Positions 1 to 9,230 of a stretch of DNA of 64,000 bases are shown one piece after another. Location of the stretch: positions 186,001-250,000 of the forward strand of contig NZ_JAAALO010000005.1 of the NCBI RefSeq assembly GCF_009908295.1. The letters run 5' to 3'. The stretch is from Micromonospora rubida. Lineage in GTDB: Bacteria; Actinomycetota; Actinomycetes; Mycobacteriales; Micromonosporaceae. The notes beneath the pieces are model-generated. The model made no database searches. It saw only the letters and a list, made by a program, of their open reading frames with translations, and was not told the origin of the DNA. How positions within the stretch are numbered: the first letter of the stretch is position 1; the number at the start of each line of letters is the position of its first letter. Position numbers and translations under genes: made by a program.

Positions 1-489
1 GATGTCGACGGACCGCTGATCCCGTTCAGAGCCCGGCCGATTAGCCGTGAGCGTTCTTTGGGCCGTGGCGTCGCACAGCCACTGGACGGTACTGGCAACC
101 CCCTGCTCGATCGGCTTGACCCATACGACGGGCGGAGGCTGTTGGCACTGGGATGCCAGCTGGTCTGGGCGACGACATGGATGGCGGAGGCGAACGAGGT
201 CATCTCGCCACGGCTCGGGCTTCCGGACCTGCCGGTCGTCGGATGGCCGGACGACGACAAGGATCCGGAGCGCGGCCTGCACTGGAAGACCGCATTCCTT
301 ATCCGGTGGGCGGCCGGCCGCCCATTCGTCTGGCTTGACGACGAGATTACTGATGCTGACCGGCGATGGGTAGCAGCACACCATCCGGTGCGGGCGCTGC
401 TGCAACGTGTCGACCCATACGTGGGCCTGACCGAAGCGGATTTCTCAGCGGTCCGTCGATGGCTCGGGCAGATTGACGGCGTCGCTTGA
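1..489 (+). CDS. HAD-like domain protein (5' end outside window)
   Basis: The reading frame is open from base 1 and the true start lies left of the window. The first codons read DVDGPL, which matches HAD motif I (nucleophile Asp and general acid Asp) and normally lies close to the N-terminus, so only a few residues should be missing. WATTW at residues 56-60 (motif II region) and WLDD at 111-114 (motif IV acidic pair) follow in the expected order. It resembles small actinobacterial HAD-domain proteins of about 165 residues; the substrate is unknown. A later TTG at base 58 would drop motif I and is not the likely start. Confidence 0.75.
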   Translation, partial: DVDGPLIPFRARPISRERSLGRGVAQPLDGTGNPLLDRLDPYDGRRLLALGCQLVWATTWMAEANEVISPRLGLPDLPVVGWPDDDKDPERGLHWKTAFLIRWAAGRPFVWLDDEITDADRRWVAAHHPVRALLQRVDPYVGLTEADFSAVRRWLGQIDGVA

Positions 490-603
490 TCACCCACCCG
501 CTCATGCCGCATACCGCCCGCGGTGGATGGCGGCGCCGCAACCACTCTCTAGGACGTACGGTCGGGGCCTGGGTGTTCGATCGCGCCACTGCCTCTGGTT
601 GTT

Positions 604-1413
604 CTAGGCATCAGGCAGCGGCACCCACCGATCACCGAGGGCTTCGTGGAGCGTCAGCAGCAGAAGGCTGATCAGGATCGTCGCGAGGATGCCGAGACCG
701 AGACCGAGGATCCCACGGTCCCGCCGCTCCCGATCGCCGAGCATGGCGGCCGGCACCACTGGACGCGACCACGGGTGGTCCCGGGACAACCAGAAGAGCA
801 TCCCAAGGCCGTACGGTGCGGTGGAGGCCAGCCAGAACCAGAACCATCGAGTGCCGAGGACCGGAGCCGGGCCGGCAACAACCACGCCGAGGAAGACGGC
901 AGCGACGACCAGGCCGATCCCGGTGACGGCGACCCCCAGGGGACGGACCTCGCCAGCGCGCTGCTCCAGGCCGCCAGCCCGCAGGTCCTGTGCAATACCA
1001 ACGGCACCGGGCCCGGAGTAGTTCCCCGGGTCGACGGCACCCGTGGTGGTGGCCTGGTCGAAGCTGTCGGTGTCGGTCCAGTACACCCGACCCTCGGGAG
1101 TCCGCCACGCGAACAGCGGACCGAGCGTGCTGGACGCCCGCAGACCGGAGGCACCGAACCACGGCCGTGGACTGCCGCCGGTGGCCCAGCTGTCGCCCCA
1201 CTGGTATGCCGTCACGTGGCCAGCGGTCACGTCCGCCCTCGCCTGCTCGTAGCTCTGCTTCCGGGGCGCCGTCCACCAGCTGACGGCTGCCGCAAGCAGC
1301 CACAACAGGACCAGAGCGAGCCGCAACACGCCCCACCACCGCCCCGTCCACCCAGCCGGCACAACGGGTACAACACGCACTCCACCATGCATGACCACAT
1401 GATTCCAGCACAT
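604..1413 (-). CDS. Hypothetical membrane protein, four TM helices
   Basis: The 269-residue product is not a family I recognise. Hydrophobic segments lie at about residues 29-47, 163-182, 188-209 and 235-257. The roughly 110-residue stretch between the first and second helices is polar, with WGDSW and Trp/Asp-rich sequence, and probably lies outside the membrane. The C-terminus ends shortly after the last helix. Strong third-position GC on this strand supports coding. The start is uncertain: ATG at 1413 or the later in-frame ATG at 1392. Confidence 0.6.
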   Translation of the reverse strand: MCWNHVVMHGGVRVVPVVPAGWTGRWWGVLRLALVLLWLLAAAVSWWTAPRKQSYEQARADVTAGHVTAYQWGDSWATGGSPRPWFGASGLRASSTLGPLFAWRTPEGRVYWTDTDSFDQATTTGAVDPGNYSGPGAVGIAQDLRAGGLEQRAGEVRPLGVAVTGIGLVVAAVFLGVVVAGPAPVLGTRWFWFWLASTAPYGLGMLFWLSRDHPWSRPVVPAAMLGDRERRDRGILGLGLGILATILISLLLLTLHEALGDRWVPLPDA

Positions 1414-1415
1414 GC

Positions 1416-1700
1416 CTAGTCGTGACCGTCGATGGCATCGTAGGTGGCCAGCAGGGTCTGGCCGTGCTGGTCAGGGAGGGTGGCGTGGATGGCGATGGTC
1501 ACGGCGGTGGCGCGGACCTCGACCAGCTGCCGATGCCGGACCCGCCGGGCCGGGACGGAGTAGATGTTCGCGTCGTAGGCGACCAGGCAGGCCTTGCCGA
1601 CGTGCCGCAGGTGCCGGACGGCGACCACAAACGGCCGCGCCGGCAGCAGACGAAGGGCGGCATGGTCGCGGGCGGCGCGGACGCCGATGACCTCACTCAA
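1416..1700 (-). pseudogene. IS21-family transposase (IstA) C-terminal remnant
   Basis: The translated segment carries the mark of the C-terminal beta-barrel region of IS21 IstA transposases: VGKACLVAYDANIYSVP followed by RQLVEVRAT and TLLATYD. About 95 residues remain. The DDE catalytic core, the N-terminal HTH and the IstB helper ATPase are absent, and the protein stops early after TLLATYDAIDGHD. I see no terminal inverted repeats. This is a scrap of a former insertion rather than an active element. Confidence 0.7.
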
Positions 1701-1779
1701 GGTCGCTCCCCGTGGCCATTCGCGTTACGGGGCAGTTGTCATGGCGCGAACGAACGCGGTCCGGATAGCCTTGGCGCAT

Positions 1780-2067
1780 ATGGCTACCTATCGCAGCGCC
1801 TCAGTGCTTCTATCCTCGGACGGCACCAGGACCCCCGGCACCGCCGCACTCTTCGCCGAGCCCGCCCGCAAGGGTGGGACCCCGCCGTGGGCCGGCGACT
1901 TCCGACCCGCCAACAGCGCCGGCAACGGCCCCAAGAACGCGGTCGGGAAGACCTTCACGTTGGAACTGCCCGACGGCAGCACCGGCAAGGTCGTGGTCCA
2001 GAGCCTCAAGAGCGGAAAGGGAGGTGTCGTGCTGGCCCTGATGGGCGAGGACGCGCCCCCCTTCTGA
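1780..2067 (+). CDS. Small hypothetical protein
   Basis: A 95-residue soluble protein (starting MATYRSASVL, ending EDAPPF) that I do not recognise. The C-terminal half alternates charged and hydrophobic residues (KTFTLELPDG, KVVVQSLKSGKGGVVLALMGE), suggesting a small beta-rich domain. An in-frame ATG at 1741 would add 13 residues; I prefer 1780 because the extra segment is not hydrophobic or conserved-looking. Codon usage fits the neighbours. Confidence 0.5.
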   Translation: MATYRSASVLLSSDGTRTPGTAALFAEPARKGGTPPWAGDFRPANSAGNGPKNAVGKTFTLELPDGSTGKVVVQSLKSGKGGVVLALMGEDAPPF

Positions 2068-2259
2068 TCAGGAACTGATCGCCACCGGCTGGAGACGGCC
2101 GGTACGTGACCCCGCCGATGTCAATGCGTTCGGATAGCTGCCGGGCGCATTGCCTCACCCATGGCTGGGCGTCGCAGCACTCGGGTCCGGGCCGCCCTGG
2201 GCCGGTGGCGGCCCGCCGACCAGGGCCACCGGTCAGGGCCACCGGTCAGCGGCGGCCGG

Positions 2260-2700
2260 TCAGCGGCGGCCGGCGGCCAGGGCGACGAGGTACTGTCCGC
2301 CGCCCGCGTCGACGCTTGCGGTCACCGGAAGTCCGGGCACCAGCCGGGAGAACCGGTCGACCAGCCAGTCCGCCGCCTCCTGGGCGTCCTTCTTGCTCGG
2401 GCAGCGGGCGACCAGCTCGCGGCCACCCTTGCGTTCGAGTCGCTCGGCGACGGCGATCAGTGGCGCGGGCTCCACCACGTGCAGACGGTCCGGCCAGGCG
2501 ATGACCACCTTGACGGCGCCCTTGCGGGTGTTGCAGGCACGGTGCGCGAGTCGCTCGGCGACCTTGGCCTTCTTGTCGGCGGTGCGGCTGTCGACGCTGG
2601 GACCACGCGGGTCGTTGACCGACATGCCGGCGTCGACCGGCTCGTCGCACACCCAGCATCGCCAACTGTCACGCTTCGCGACGTCATCGAGGAGACTCAT
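2260..2700 (-). CDS. HNH-type zinc-binding small protein
   Basis: The 146-residue protein has CWVC at residues 15-18 and LAHRACNTRKG at 51-61. That matches the Cys-pair plus His/Asn arrangement of a compact HNH (beta-beta-alpha metal) motif common in actinobacterial HNH endonuclease-like proteins. The C-terminal half (residues 65-146) shows no nuclease motif and may be a separate domain. Nothing nearby suggests a restriction or intron role. A structural zinc-binding function without nuclease activity is possible. Confidence 0.6.
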   Translation of the reverse strand: MSLLDDVAKRDSWRCWVCDEPVDAGMSVNDPRGPSVDSRTADKKAKVAERLAHRACNTRKGAVKVVIAWPDRLHVVEPAPLIAVAERLERKGGRELVARCPSKKDAQEAADWLVDRFSRLVPGLPVTASVDAGGGQYLVALAAGRR

Positions 2701-2866
2701 CCGAGCAAACTAGCCTGTCAGCCCCCCGGCCAACGACAGCCCCGGCCGTCTGCTGTTAATGGAGAACTCGTCCGGCGTGTCGTCTCACAAATCAGCAGAC
2801 GATCACGCCGCGACGAACTTCCCCGGGGACCGTCAGTCGCAGAAGTACGGGACGTGGCCGGCGAGG

Positions 2867-3421
2867 TCACCGGCCAGCGTTCACGAAGGCGACGATCTCG
2901 TCGAGACCGGGTCGGTAGCCGTCGCCGGTGTCGACTTCACACTCGGGCACGTCGAGTCGGACGCGGTCGAAGCTGTCGTGGCCAGCCGTGTGCACGTGCT
3001 GGTCGATGAGGTGTGCGTCGGCATGTGCGCGCCGGGTGGGGCTCTCCCCCTGTCGTTGCTGGATGCGGTCCCATGCCGTCTCAGCCGCGATCCGGCAGTG
3101 GACGACCCGGATGTCGGCGAGTTCGCCCAAAGGTCGCAGGTGGGGACGCCAGAGCCGATCCTGGAAGGCCGCCTCGGCCACCGTGGTGACGCCAGCCGTC
3201 AGGAGCAGTTCCAGCGCCTGGAAGAACGTCGGCAGGGCCCGCAGGGTCAGCTCGTCGGCCGGGGCGGCGACGAAGTCACCAACCGCATGGACCATGCCCT
3301 CCTTGATCTCGTCCCGACAGATCGCCGGACAGCCGATCCTCCGGGCGAGTCGATGGGCGAGCGTGGTCTTGCCCGCGCCGGGCGGGCCGCTGACGACGAC
3401 AAGAATCGGTCTCCTGCGCAC
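2867..3421 (-). CDS. P-loop kinase-like ATPase
   Basis: The N-terminus contains a Walker A loop, VSGPPGAGKTTLA (residues 9-21), followed by RDEIKEGM, the layout of small-molecule kinases of the zeta-toxin/chloramphenicol-phosphotransferase-like group. Length (184) fits that group. The GTG start lies 3 nt after the stop of the upstream glycoside hydrolase gene, so it is probably the last gene of the leftward sugar operon. The phosphate acceptor cannot be told from sequence; a sugar is an attractive guess from context only. Confidence 0.65.
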   Translation of the reverse strand: MRRRPILVVVSGPPGAGKTTLAHRLARRIGCPAICRDEIKEGMVHAVGDFVAAPADELTLRALPTFFQALELLLTAGVTTVAEAAFQDRLWRPHLRPLGELADIRVVHCRIAAETAWDRIQQRQGESPTRRAHADAHLIDQHVHTAGHDSFDRVRLDVPECEVDTGDGYRPGLDEIVAFVNAGR

Positions 3422-3424
3422 GGG

Positions 3425-4903
3425 TCATTTATGGCCGCGCTCGCGGCGGGACGGGGCATCGTGCGCCGGTCCGTCGGCGAGGACGTCGAGCAGCAGGGCG
3501 GCGGTCCAGCCGAACGCGGGCGAGCCGAGGCCGGCCCCCGTGTCCGGGTGGAAGTACTCGTGGCAGCCGGCCGTCGCGACCAGCTCCACCATGGACGCGC
3601 GCAGCCCGGCGGCGAGGTCGAGCCGGTGGTGGGTGCGCAGGCCCCGCCACAGCAGCCAGTTGAGGTTCAGCCAGCTCGGCCCTCGCCAGTAGCGCAGCGG
3701 CTCGAAGTCCGGCGCGGTCCGGTCGTGGCTGGGCAGCGGCCGGTCCATCCGCGCCGCCAGCCCGAACCGGGGCGAACACGCCTCCGCCAGCACCGTGGCC
3801 ACCTGCCGGGGCGGCAGGTCGGGCAGCGCCAGCGGGACGAGGCCGAGCGCGGTGCGGGCCGGCACGAGCCGGCCGGTGCGCAGGTCCCGGGGGTGGAAGG
3901 CGCCGGTGGCCGGGTCGTACAGCCGGTCGACGAGGGTCGCGGTGATCCGGGCCGCCCGCTCGCGGTGCGGGCCGGGGTCGCCGCCGACCGCGCGGGCGAT
4001 CGCGGCGAGGGCGTGCTCGGCGAGCCCCAGCGCGGTGTTGAACAGCGGGCACTCCACCAGGAACGGGTGCCGCTCGGCCAGCCCGTCGTCGCCGTACCGG
4101 CCCGCCCGGTAGGCGTCGACCAGCGCGACGTACCGCGCGTAGTCGAGGTCGGTGGGGCGGTGCGCGGCGTCGGCGTGGGCGGTGTCGTGCCTCCGGTACG
4201 CCCGCATGACCGCCTCGTCGGCGGGCACCTCGGCCAGCGGCGGGTCCCAGGCGGGGCTGTTGTCCAGCCCTGACTCCCAGGGATGCACGAGGCAGGCCAG
4301 CCCGGCCCCGCCCACGTCCCGCCGGCCGGTCAGGTAGCGCTGTTGGGCGACCAGCCGGGGGTAGAGCCGGGCCAGTTCCGCCCGGCTGCGCTCGGACGGT
4401 GTTCGCCGATACGCCAGCCAGGCGGCGAGGGCGTGCACGGGCGGCTGGACGATGCCGGAGGTGGCCGTGGCGGGTGCGCCCGGGGCGCGGGCGGAGTCCC
4501 AGAACCCGGGCCCCGGGAAGTAGGACCCGGCGGGCAGCGCGGGGTTGAACACGATGTGCGGCACCCGCCCGTCGGCCCACTGGGCGGCGAACAGGGTGCG
4601 CAGCTCCCGCCAGGCGCGGTCGGGACGCGCCGTGGCCAGGCCGATCGCGATGAACGCCGAGTCCCAGCTCCACTGGTGCGGGTAGAGGGTGCGCGACGGG
4701 ACGGTGTGGTCGTGCTCCCAGTTGCCGTCGAGGGTGGCGACCGCCAGCCGCCGCAGCGCCCCGAGGTCCCGGGCCATGGCCGGGCCGACCGGGGCCGCGT
4801 CGTCGGCCGGGAGCGCGGCGTCGGCCGGGGACGCGGCGGCGACCGGAAGCGCAGCGTCGGCCGTGGCCGGGCAGGCCGGGGACGCGGCGGCGTCGGCGCT
4901 CAC
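3425..4903 (-). CDS. MGH1-like (GH63-related) glycoside hydrolase
   Basis: A 492-residue (alpha/alpha)6-barrel glycosidase of the GH63-related group that includes mannosylglycerate and glucosylglycerate hydrolases. Visible signatures are QWSWDSAFIAIGL, a YFPGPGFWDS loop, the TSGIVQPPVHA segment and WRGPSWLNLNWLLWRGL near the C-terminus. There is no signal peptide, so it should be cytoplasmic and act on imported glycosides. The GTG start overlaps the stop of the upstream isomerase gene by 4 nt (GTGA). The first 60 residues are an Ala/Pro/Asp-rich low-complexity tail, so a later start at MARDLGALRR is possible. Confidence 0.75.
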   Translation of the reverse strand: MSADAAASPACPATADAALPVAAASPADAALPADDAAPVGPAMARDLGALRRLAVATLDGNWEHDHTVPSRTLYPHQWSWDSAFIAIGLATARPDRAWRELRTLFAAQWADGRVPHIVFNPALPAGSYFPGPGFWDSARAPGAPATATSGIVQPPVHALAAWLAYRRTPSERSRAELARLYPRLVAQQRYLTGRRDVGGAGLACLVHPWESGLDNSPAWDPPLAEVPADEAVMRAYRRHDTAHADAAHRPTDLDYARYVALVDAYRAGRYGDDGLAERHPFLVECPLFNTALGLAEHALAAIARAVGGDPGPHRERAARITATLVDRLYDPATGAFHPRDLRTGRLVPARTALGLVPLALPDLPPRQVATVLAEACSPRFGLAARMDRPLPSHDRTAPDFEPLRYWRGPSWLNLNWLLWRGLRTHHRLDLAAGLRASMVELVATAGCHEYFHPDTGAGLGSPAFGWTAALLLDVLADGPAHDAPSRRERGHK

Positions 4904-5718
4904 GCCACCGCCCGCTTCGGCTCGGCGTGCCGGAGCACGGTGGCGGCCTGTTGCAGCGCCCGCACGGGCTCGCCGCGCAGCCGGCACTCCAGGGCCAGCC
5001 AGCCCCGGTAGTCGACCTCCAGCAGGGTACGCACCAGTGCCCGCCAGTCCAGGTGACCGGCGCCGGGCTGGCACCGGTTGGAGTCGCTGACCTGCACGTG
5101 CCCGAGGTAGGGAGCGGCGGCCCGGAGGGCGGCGTGCACGTCGTCCTCCTCGATGTTCATGTGGAAGGTGTCGGCGACCACCCGCACCGAGGGCAGCCCG
5201 ACGGCCGCGCAGAGGGCCACCGCCTCGTCGAGCCGGTTGACCATGTGGTCCTCGTACCGGTTCAGCGGTTCGAGGAAGAGGGTGACCCCCTCGGCGCGGG
5301 CGTGCTCGCCGAGGACGCCGAGGGCGTCGAGGAGCACCCGCCGGTCGGCGGCCGGCGGGCGGGGCGGCTCGAACGGCGGCAGCCGGCGGGAGAACATCCC
5401 CCAGGCGGCGGGGGTCAGCACGCCGATGCCGCCCAGCTCGGCGATGACCGACAGTTGGGAGCGCAGGTTGGTCACGGCGTCGCGGGACCGGTCGGGGTCG
5501 AAGTCGCCGATGAAGTGGCCCATCTCGACGCAGACGGTCGGCATCGCCACCCCGGCGGCGCGGGCCCGGCGCAGCTCGGGCAGCCGGCTGGCGAAGGACA
5601 GGTCGCCCCGGCCGCGCAGTTCGAGCCCGTCGAAGCCGAGCGCGGCGGCGAGGGCGTGCTTCTGGATCAGGTCTGCGCCGGGGAGCAACTGCTCCTGGCA
5701 GGCGAGCGGAATGGTCAT
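4900..5718 (-). CDS. Sugar phosphate isomerase/epimerase (TIM barrel)
   Basis: The 272-residue protein belongs to the xylose-isomerase-like TIM barrel superfamily (AP endonuclease family 2). The core shows FLEPLNRYEDHMVN, with a metal-binding Glu, then VVADTFHMNIEE and HVQVSDSNRCQPGAGHLDW, the typical Glu/Asp/His metal-site strands. It begins 2 nt after the dehydrogenase stop and overlaps the hydrolase by 4 nt, so the three are one operon. Dehydrogenase plus such an isomerase often degrade oxidised sugars or inositols; the substrate here is not known. Confidence 0.85.
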   Translation of the reverse strand: MTIPLACQEQLLPGADLIQKHALAAALGFDGLELRGRGDLSFASRLPELRRARAAGVAMPTVCVEMGHFIGDFDPDRSRDAVTNLRSQLSVIAELGGIGVLTPAAWGMFSRRLPPFEPPRPPAADRRVLLDALGVLGEHARAEGVTLFLEPLNRYEDHMVNRLDEAVALCAAVGLPSVRVVADTFHMNIEEDDVHAALRAAAPYLGHVQVSDSNRCQPGAGHLDWRALVRTLLEVDYRGWLALECRLRGEPVRALQQAATVLRHAEPKRAVA

Positions 5719-5720
5719 CT

Positions 5721-6758
5721 CTAGAACCTCAGCACCACTTGGAGGACGTCGGAGTCACCGTGGTCGAGCAACGCCAGCGCGTCGGCCACCGCGCCCGCGT
5801 CGACGACGTGGCTCACCAGCGGCAGCGGGTCGACGCTGCCCTCGGCCACCAGGTCCATGAAGGTGTGGGCGACCCGGGCCCCGGTCCACCGGCCGGCCAG
5901 GCCGGGCGCCGGGTCGGCCCCGGACACCTGGGCCGCCACGAGCTGGATCCGGTTGTGGTGGAACTCCTCGCCGAGTCCCAGCCCGTCGGCGTGCCCCTGG
6001 TAGAAGCCGGCCGCCACGACGCGGCCGGCGTGGGCGGTGGCCCGGATCGCCTCGTGCAGCGCCGGGTACGCCCCGGACAGCTCCAGGCAGACGTCGGCGC
6101 CCCGGCCGCCGCTCACCCGGCGCAGCGCGACGGCGGCGGACTCGGCGTCGGCGTCGACGACCAGCCGGGCGCCGCAGCGGGCGGCGTGGCCCAGCCGGGC
6201 GGCCAGCCGGTCCACCGCCACCACCCGGGCCCCGGACAGGGTGGCCAGCCGGGTGGCGAGCAGCCCGATGACGCCCTGGCCGAAGACGCCGACCCAGTCG
6301 CCGAGGTGCAGGTCGCCGGCGATCACGGCGGTGAGCGCGATGGCACCGGGCCGGGCGAACACGGCGGCGAGCGGGTCGAGCCCGGCGGGCAGCGGGTGGA
6401 CCGCGTCGGCGCGGACGACCGCCTCGGCACGGTGGCCCCAGATGCCCCAGACGGTCTGGCCCGGGTGCCGGTCGGCGACGTCGGGGGCCGCCTCGACGAT
6501 CTCGCCGACCTCCTCGTAGCCGAAGCCGGCCAGCGGGTACGGCACCGGCGCCCGGCGGGGGACGAACATCCGGGTGGCGTCGTCCCAGTCTTTGCTCAGC
6601 CGGGGGTTGCTGCCCCGGTAGAGGGTCAGCTCGGTGCCGGCCGAGATGCCGGAGTAGCGGGTGCGGACGCGGACCTGGCCGGGGCCGAGCGGGTCCGGGG
6701 CGCAGGGCTCGAGGCTGATCCGTCGGGGCCCGGCGAGTGAGACAACCCAGTTGACCAT
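5721..6758 (-). CDS. Zinc-binding-type MDR dehydrogenase, sugar operon
   Basis: A 345-residue medium-chain dehydrogenase/reductase. The Rossmann domain has VFGQGVIGLLATRLA with a following acidic VVAVD, so NAD is the likely cofactor. The usual catalytic Cys of the N-terminal domain is replaced (RYSGISAGTE), and no structural-zinc Cys cluster is present. It thus belongs to the divergent subgroup often found in sugar gene clusters, and catalysis may not follow the classic zinc mechanism. It is the first gene of the leftward operon, reading away from the transporter genes. Confidence 0.8.
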   Translation of the reverse strand: MVNWVVSLAGPRRISLEPCAPDPLGPGQVRVRTRYSGISAGTELTLYRGSNPRLSKDWDDATRMFVPRRAPVPYPLAGFGYEEVGEIVEAAPDVADRHPGQTVWGIWGHRAEAVVRADAVHPLPAGLDPLAAVFARPGAIALTAVIAGDLHLGDWVGVFGQGVIGLLATRLATLSGARVVAVDRLAARLGHAARCGARLVVDADAESAAVALRRVSGGRGADVCLELSGAYPALHEAIRATAHAGRVVAAGFYQGHADGLGLGEEFHHNRIQLVAAQVSGADPAPGLAGRWTGARVAHTFMDLVAEGSVDPLPLVSHVVDAGAVADALALLDHGDSDVLQVVLRF

Positions 6759-6876
6759 GAGTCACATCCCGGTAGCACTGGGCTCCATCGTAGAACAAAA
6801 TATCGGCATATGTCTTGTAATTGATCTATCGAAGATATTGAATCCGTCATGTACCCCTTCGAGAGGAGTGCCACCG
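6759..6876. promoter_or_regulatory. Divergent AT-rich promoter/operator of sugar locus
   Basis: The 118 bp between the two divergent sugar operons is markedly AT-rich against the surroundings, especially 6794-6846. AATATC at 6799-6804 and GATATT at 6834-6839 form opposed half-sites, and ATATCGGCATAT lies at the left one. This is a good candidate site for the regulator that controls both operons. No regulator gene lies adjacent. The rightward gene has a ribosome binding site, GAGAGGAG, at 6861-6868. Confidence 0.5.
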
Positions 6877-8265
6877 ATGCCATCACCCTCGATGCGGATG
6901 TTCGCCTCTGCCCTGATCCTGGCAGTAGTCGGCGTCTCCCTGCCCGCCTGCGGCGACGACGAGACGGGCGACGCCAAGACACTCACCGTGTGGAGCCTGG
7001 AGGACGTGGCCGACCGGGTCACCGCCACCAGGGCACTCATCGCCGACTTCACCGCCCGGACCGGGACCAAGGTGGACCTGGTCACCGTCAACGAGGACCA
7101 GTTCCCGTCCCTGATCGCCACCAGCGCCGCCGCCGGCGACCTGCCCGACGTGATCGGGTCCGTCCCGCTGGCCGGCGTGCGCACCCTGGCCGGCAACGAG
7201 CTGCTGCACCCGTCCGCCAACGGCGAGATCGTCGACGCGCTGGGCCGGCAGACCTTCTCCGCCCGGGCCCTGGAGCTCACCGCCGACGGCGGCCGGCAAC
7301 TCGCCGTGCCCAGCGACGGCTGGGGGCAGCTCCTGGTCTACCGCAAGGACCTGTTCGCCGCCGCCGGCCTGCCCGCCCCCGACACGTACGAGAAGATCGC
7401 CGCCGCCGCGGCGAAGCTGAACACCGGCGGGGTCGCCGGCATCACCGCGGCCACCGCGGCGGGCGACGTGTTCACCCAGCAGACCTTCGAACACCTGGCC
7501 CTGGCCAACAACTGCCAGCTCACCGACGACTCCGGGTCGGTCACGCTGGACTCCCCCGAGTGCGTCGAGGCGTTCCGGTTCTACGGCGACCTGATGCGCA
7601 CCGCCTCCGTACCCGGCGCGCAGGACGTGGACACCACCCGGGCCACCTACTTCGCCGGCAGGGCGGCGATGCTGGTCTGGTCGCCGTTCATCCTCGACGA
7701 GCTGGCCGGGCTGCGCGACGACGCCAGGCCGACCTGCCCGCAGTGCCAGGCCGACCCGACGTACCTCGCCCGCAACAGCGGCTTCGTCACCGCGATCAAG
7801 GGCCCGAACGGCGCCCAGCCGGCCCAGTACGGCGAGATCAGCTCCTGGGCGGTGCTCGACGACGCGGCCGACGCGGCGAAGTCCCTCGTGCAGTTCATGC
7901 TCGGCGACGGGTACCCGCGCTGGTTCGGCATGTCCCCCGAGGGCCGGTTCCCCGTGCGCAAGGGCACCGCCGACGACCCGGAGCGGTTCCTCACCGCCTG
8001 GAACGGCAGCCAGGCCGGCGTGGACCGCAAGCAACCGCTGGCCCAGGTGTACGGCGACGACGTCCTCGCCGCCCTGCGCCGCAGCCCGGACAGCTTCCAA
8101 CGCTGGGGCCTCACCCAGGGCCAGGGCAAGCTGGTCGGCGCGATCCTCGGCGAACTGCCGGTCCCCAGGGCCCTCGCCGGCGTGGTGTCCGGGAAGTCCG
8201 ACGCCGCCGCGGCGGCCCGGCGGGCGAAGAAGGACGTCGAGGCGATCAAGGCGGGCGTCAATTGA
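6877..8265 (+). CDS. Sugar ABC transporter substrate-binding lipoprotein
   Basis: A 462-residue extracellular solute-binding protein (family 1, CUT1 type). The signal peptide ends in a lipobox, LPAC, with Cys25 as lipidation site, so the mature protein is anchored outside the membrane. The first mature strand, KTLTVWSLED, is typical of sugar-binding proteins. The start ATG at 6877 follows GAGAGGAG by 8 nt; open frame upstream lacks coding character. It is followed by two permease genes but no ATPase gene; CUT1 systems of actinomycetes commonly borrow a shared MsiK-type ATPase. Confidence 0.9.
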   Translation: MPSPSMRMFASALILAVVGVSLPACGDDETGDAKTLTVWSLEDVADRVTATRALIADFTARTGTKVDLVTVNEDQFPSLIATSAAAGDLPDVIGSVPLAGVRTLAGNELLHPSANGEIVDALGRQTFSARALELTADGGRQLAVPSDGWGQLLVYRKDLFAAAGLPAPDTYEKIAAAAAKLNTGGVAGITAATAAGDVFTQQTFEHLALANNCQLTDDSGSVTLDSPECVEAFRFYGDLMRTASVPGAQDVDTTRATYFAGRAAMLVWSPFILDELAGLRDDARPTCPQCQADPTYLARNSGFVTAIKGPNGAQPAQYGEISSWAVLDDAADAAKSLVQFMLGDGYPRWFGMSPEGRFPVRKGTADDPERFLTAWNGSQAGVDRKQPLAQVYGDDVLAALRRSPDSFQRWGLTQGQGKLVGAILGELPVPRALAGVVSGKSDAAAAARRAKKDVEAIKAGVN

Positions 8266-9230
8266 CCACCACCGCCCCCGGCCCGGGCCACTCCCCCGCC
8301 CGGGAACGGACCGGCCGGCCCGCCCGGCCCGGCCGCCGCCCGCTCACCCTGCGCCGCCGGGAGTCCCGCGCCGGCCTCGCCCTGGTCGCACCCACCCTGC
8401 TCGTCGTACTGGCGGTGGTCGGCGTCCCGATCGTCTGGACGGTCCTGCTGGCCTTCCAGCGGGTACGCCTGGCGACCCTGCGCAAGACCGGCCTGTTCGG
8501 CGAGTTCACCCTGGACAACCTCGACCGGGTGGTGCACACCCCCGGCTTCGCCGGCACGCTGGGGACCACCGTGCTCTACAGCATCGGCGGCACCACCGGC
8601 TCGATCCTGATCGGCCTGGTCGCCGCGCTGGTGGTGCGCCGGCCGTTCCGGGGGCGCACCCTCGTCCGGGCGTCGATGCTGCTGCCGTACGTGGCGCCGG
8701 TGGTCGCCGTCGCCTTCGTCTGGCAGGTGATGCTCGACCCGCAGCTCGGCATCGTCAACGACTGGGGGCAGCGGTTCCTGGGCTGGGACGCCCCGGTCCC
8801 CTTCCTGTCCCAGGACTCCACGGCCCTGTGGACGGTGATCGCGTTCGAGGCGTGGCGGTACTTCCCGTTCGCGTTCCTGTTCCTGCTGGCCCGGCTCCAG
8901 GCCGTGCCGGGCGAGCTGGAGGAGGCCGCCCGGGTCGACGGGGCCACCCCCACCCAGCGCTTCCGGCACATCCTGCTGCCCCAGCTCATGCCGGTGATCG
9001 CCCTGCTGGGGGTGCTGCGGTTCATCATGACGTTCAACAAGTTCGACGACGTCTACCTGCTCACCGGCGGGGCCGCCGGGACCGAGGTGGTCAGCGTCCG
9101 GGTCTACCAGTTCCTCACCGCGCGCACCGACGTCGGCGCGGCGGCGGCGCAGGCGGTCGTGCTGGCCGTGGTGCTGCTCGCCTTCGTCGCGCTGTACCTG
9201 CGCTTCTTCGCCGGCCGGGAGGAGTCGTGA
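8262..9230 (+). CDS. Sugar ABC transporter permease (MalF-like)
   Basis: A 322-residue inner-membrane permease with about six hydrophobic helices and the cytoplasmic EAA loop EEAARVDGATPTQRF, the docking site for the ATPase. The proposed TTG start at 8262 overlaps the stop of the binding-protein gene by 4 nt (TTGA), indicating translational coupling. The first 30 residues are Pro/Arg-rich and cytosolic. A large periplasmic segment between helices, as in E. coli MalF, is not present. Confidence 0.88.
   Translation: MTTTAPGPGHSPARERTGRPARPGRRPLTLRRRESRAGLALVAPTLLVVLAVVGVPIVWTVLLAFQRVRLATLRKTGLFGEFTLDNLDRVVHTPGFAGTLGTTVLYSIGGTTGSILIGLVAALVVRRPFRGRTLVRASMLLPYVAPVVAVAFVWQVMLDPQLGIVNDWGQRFLGWDAPVPFLSQDSTALWTVIAFEAWRYFPFAFLFLLARLQAVPGELEEAARVDGATPTQRFRHILLPQLMPVIALLGVLRFIMTFNKFDDVYLLTGGAAGTEVVSVRVYQFLTARTDVGAAAAQAVVLAVVLLAFVALYLRFFAGREES

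Noticed and set aside
1416..1700. Active insertion sequence
   Set aside because: Only the transposase C-terminus remains, without IstB or visible terminal repeats.
2759..4273. 504-codon open frame on the + strand
   Set aside because: Antisense to the kinase and glycoside hydrolase, whose active-site motifs are clear.
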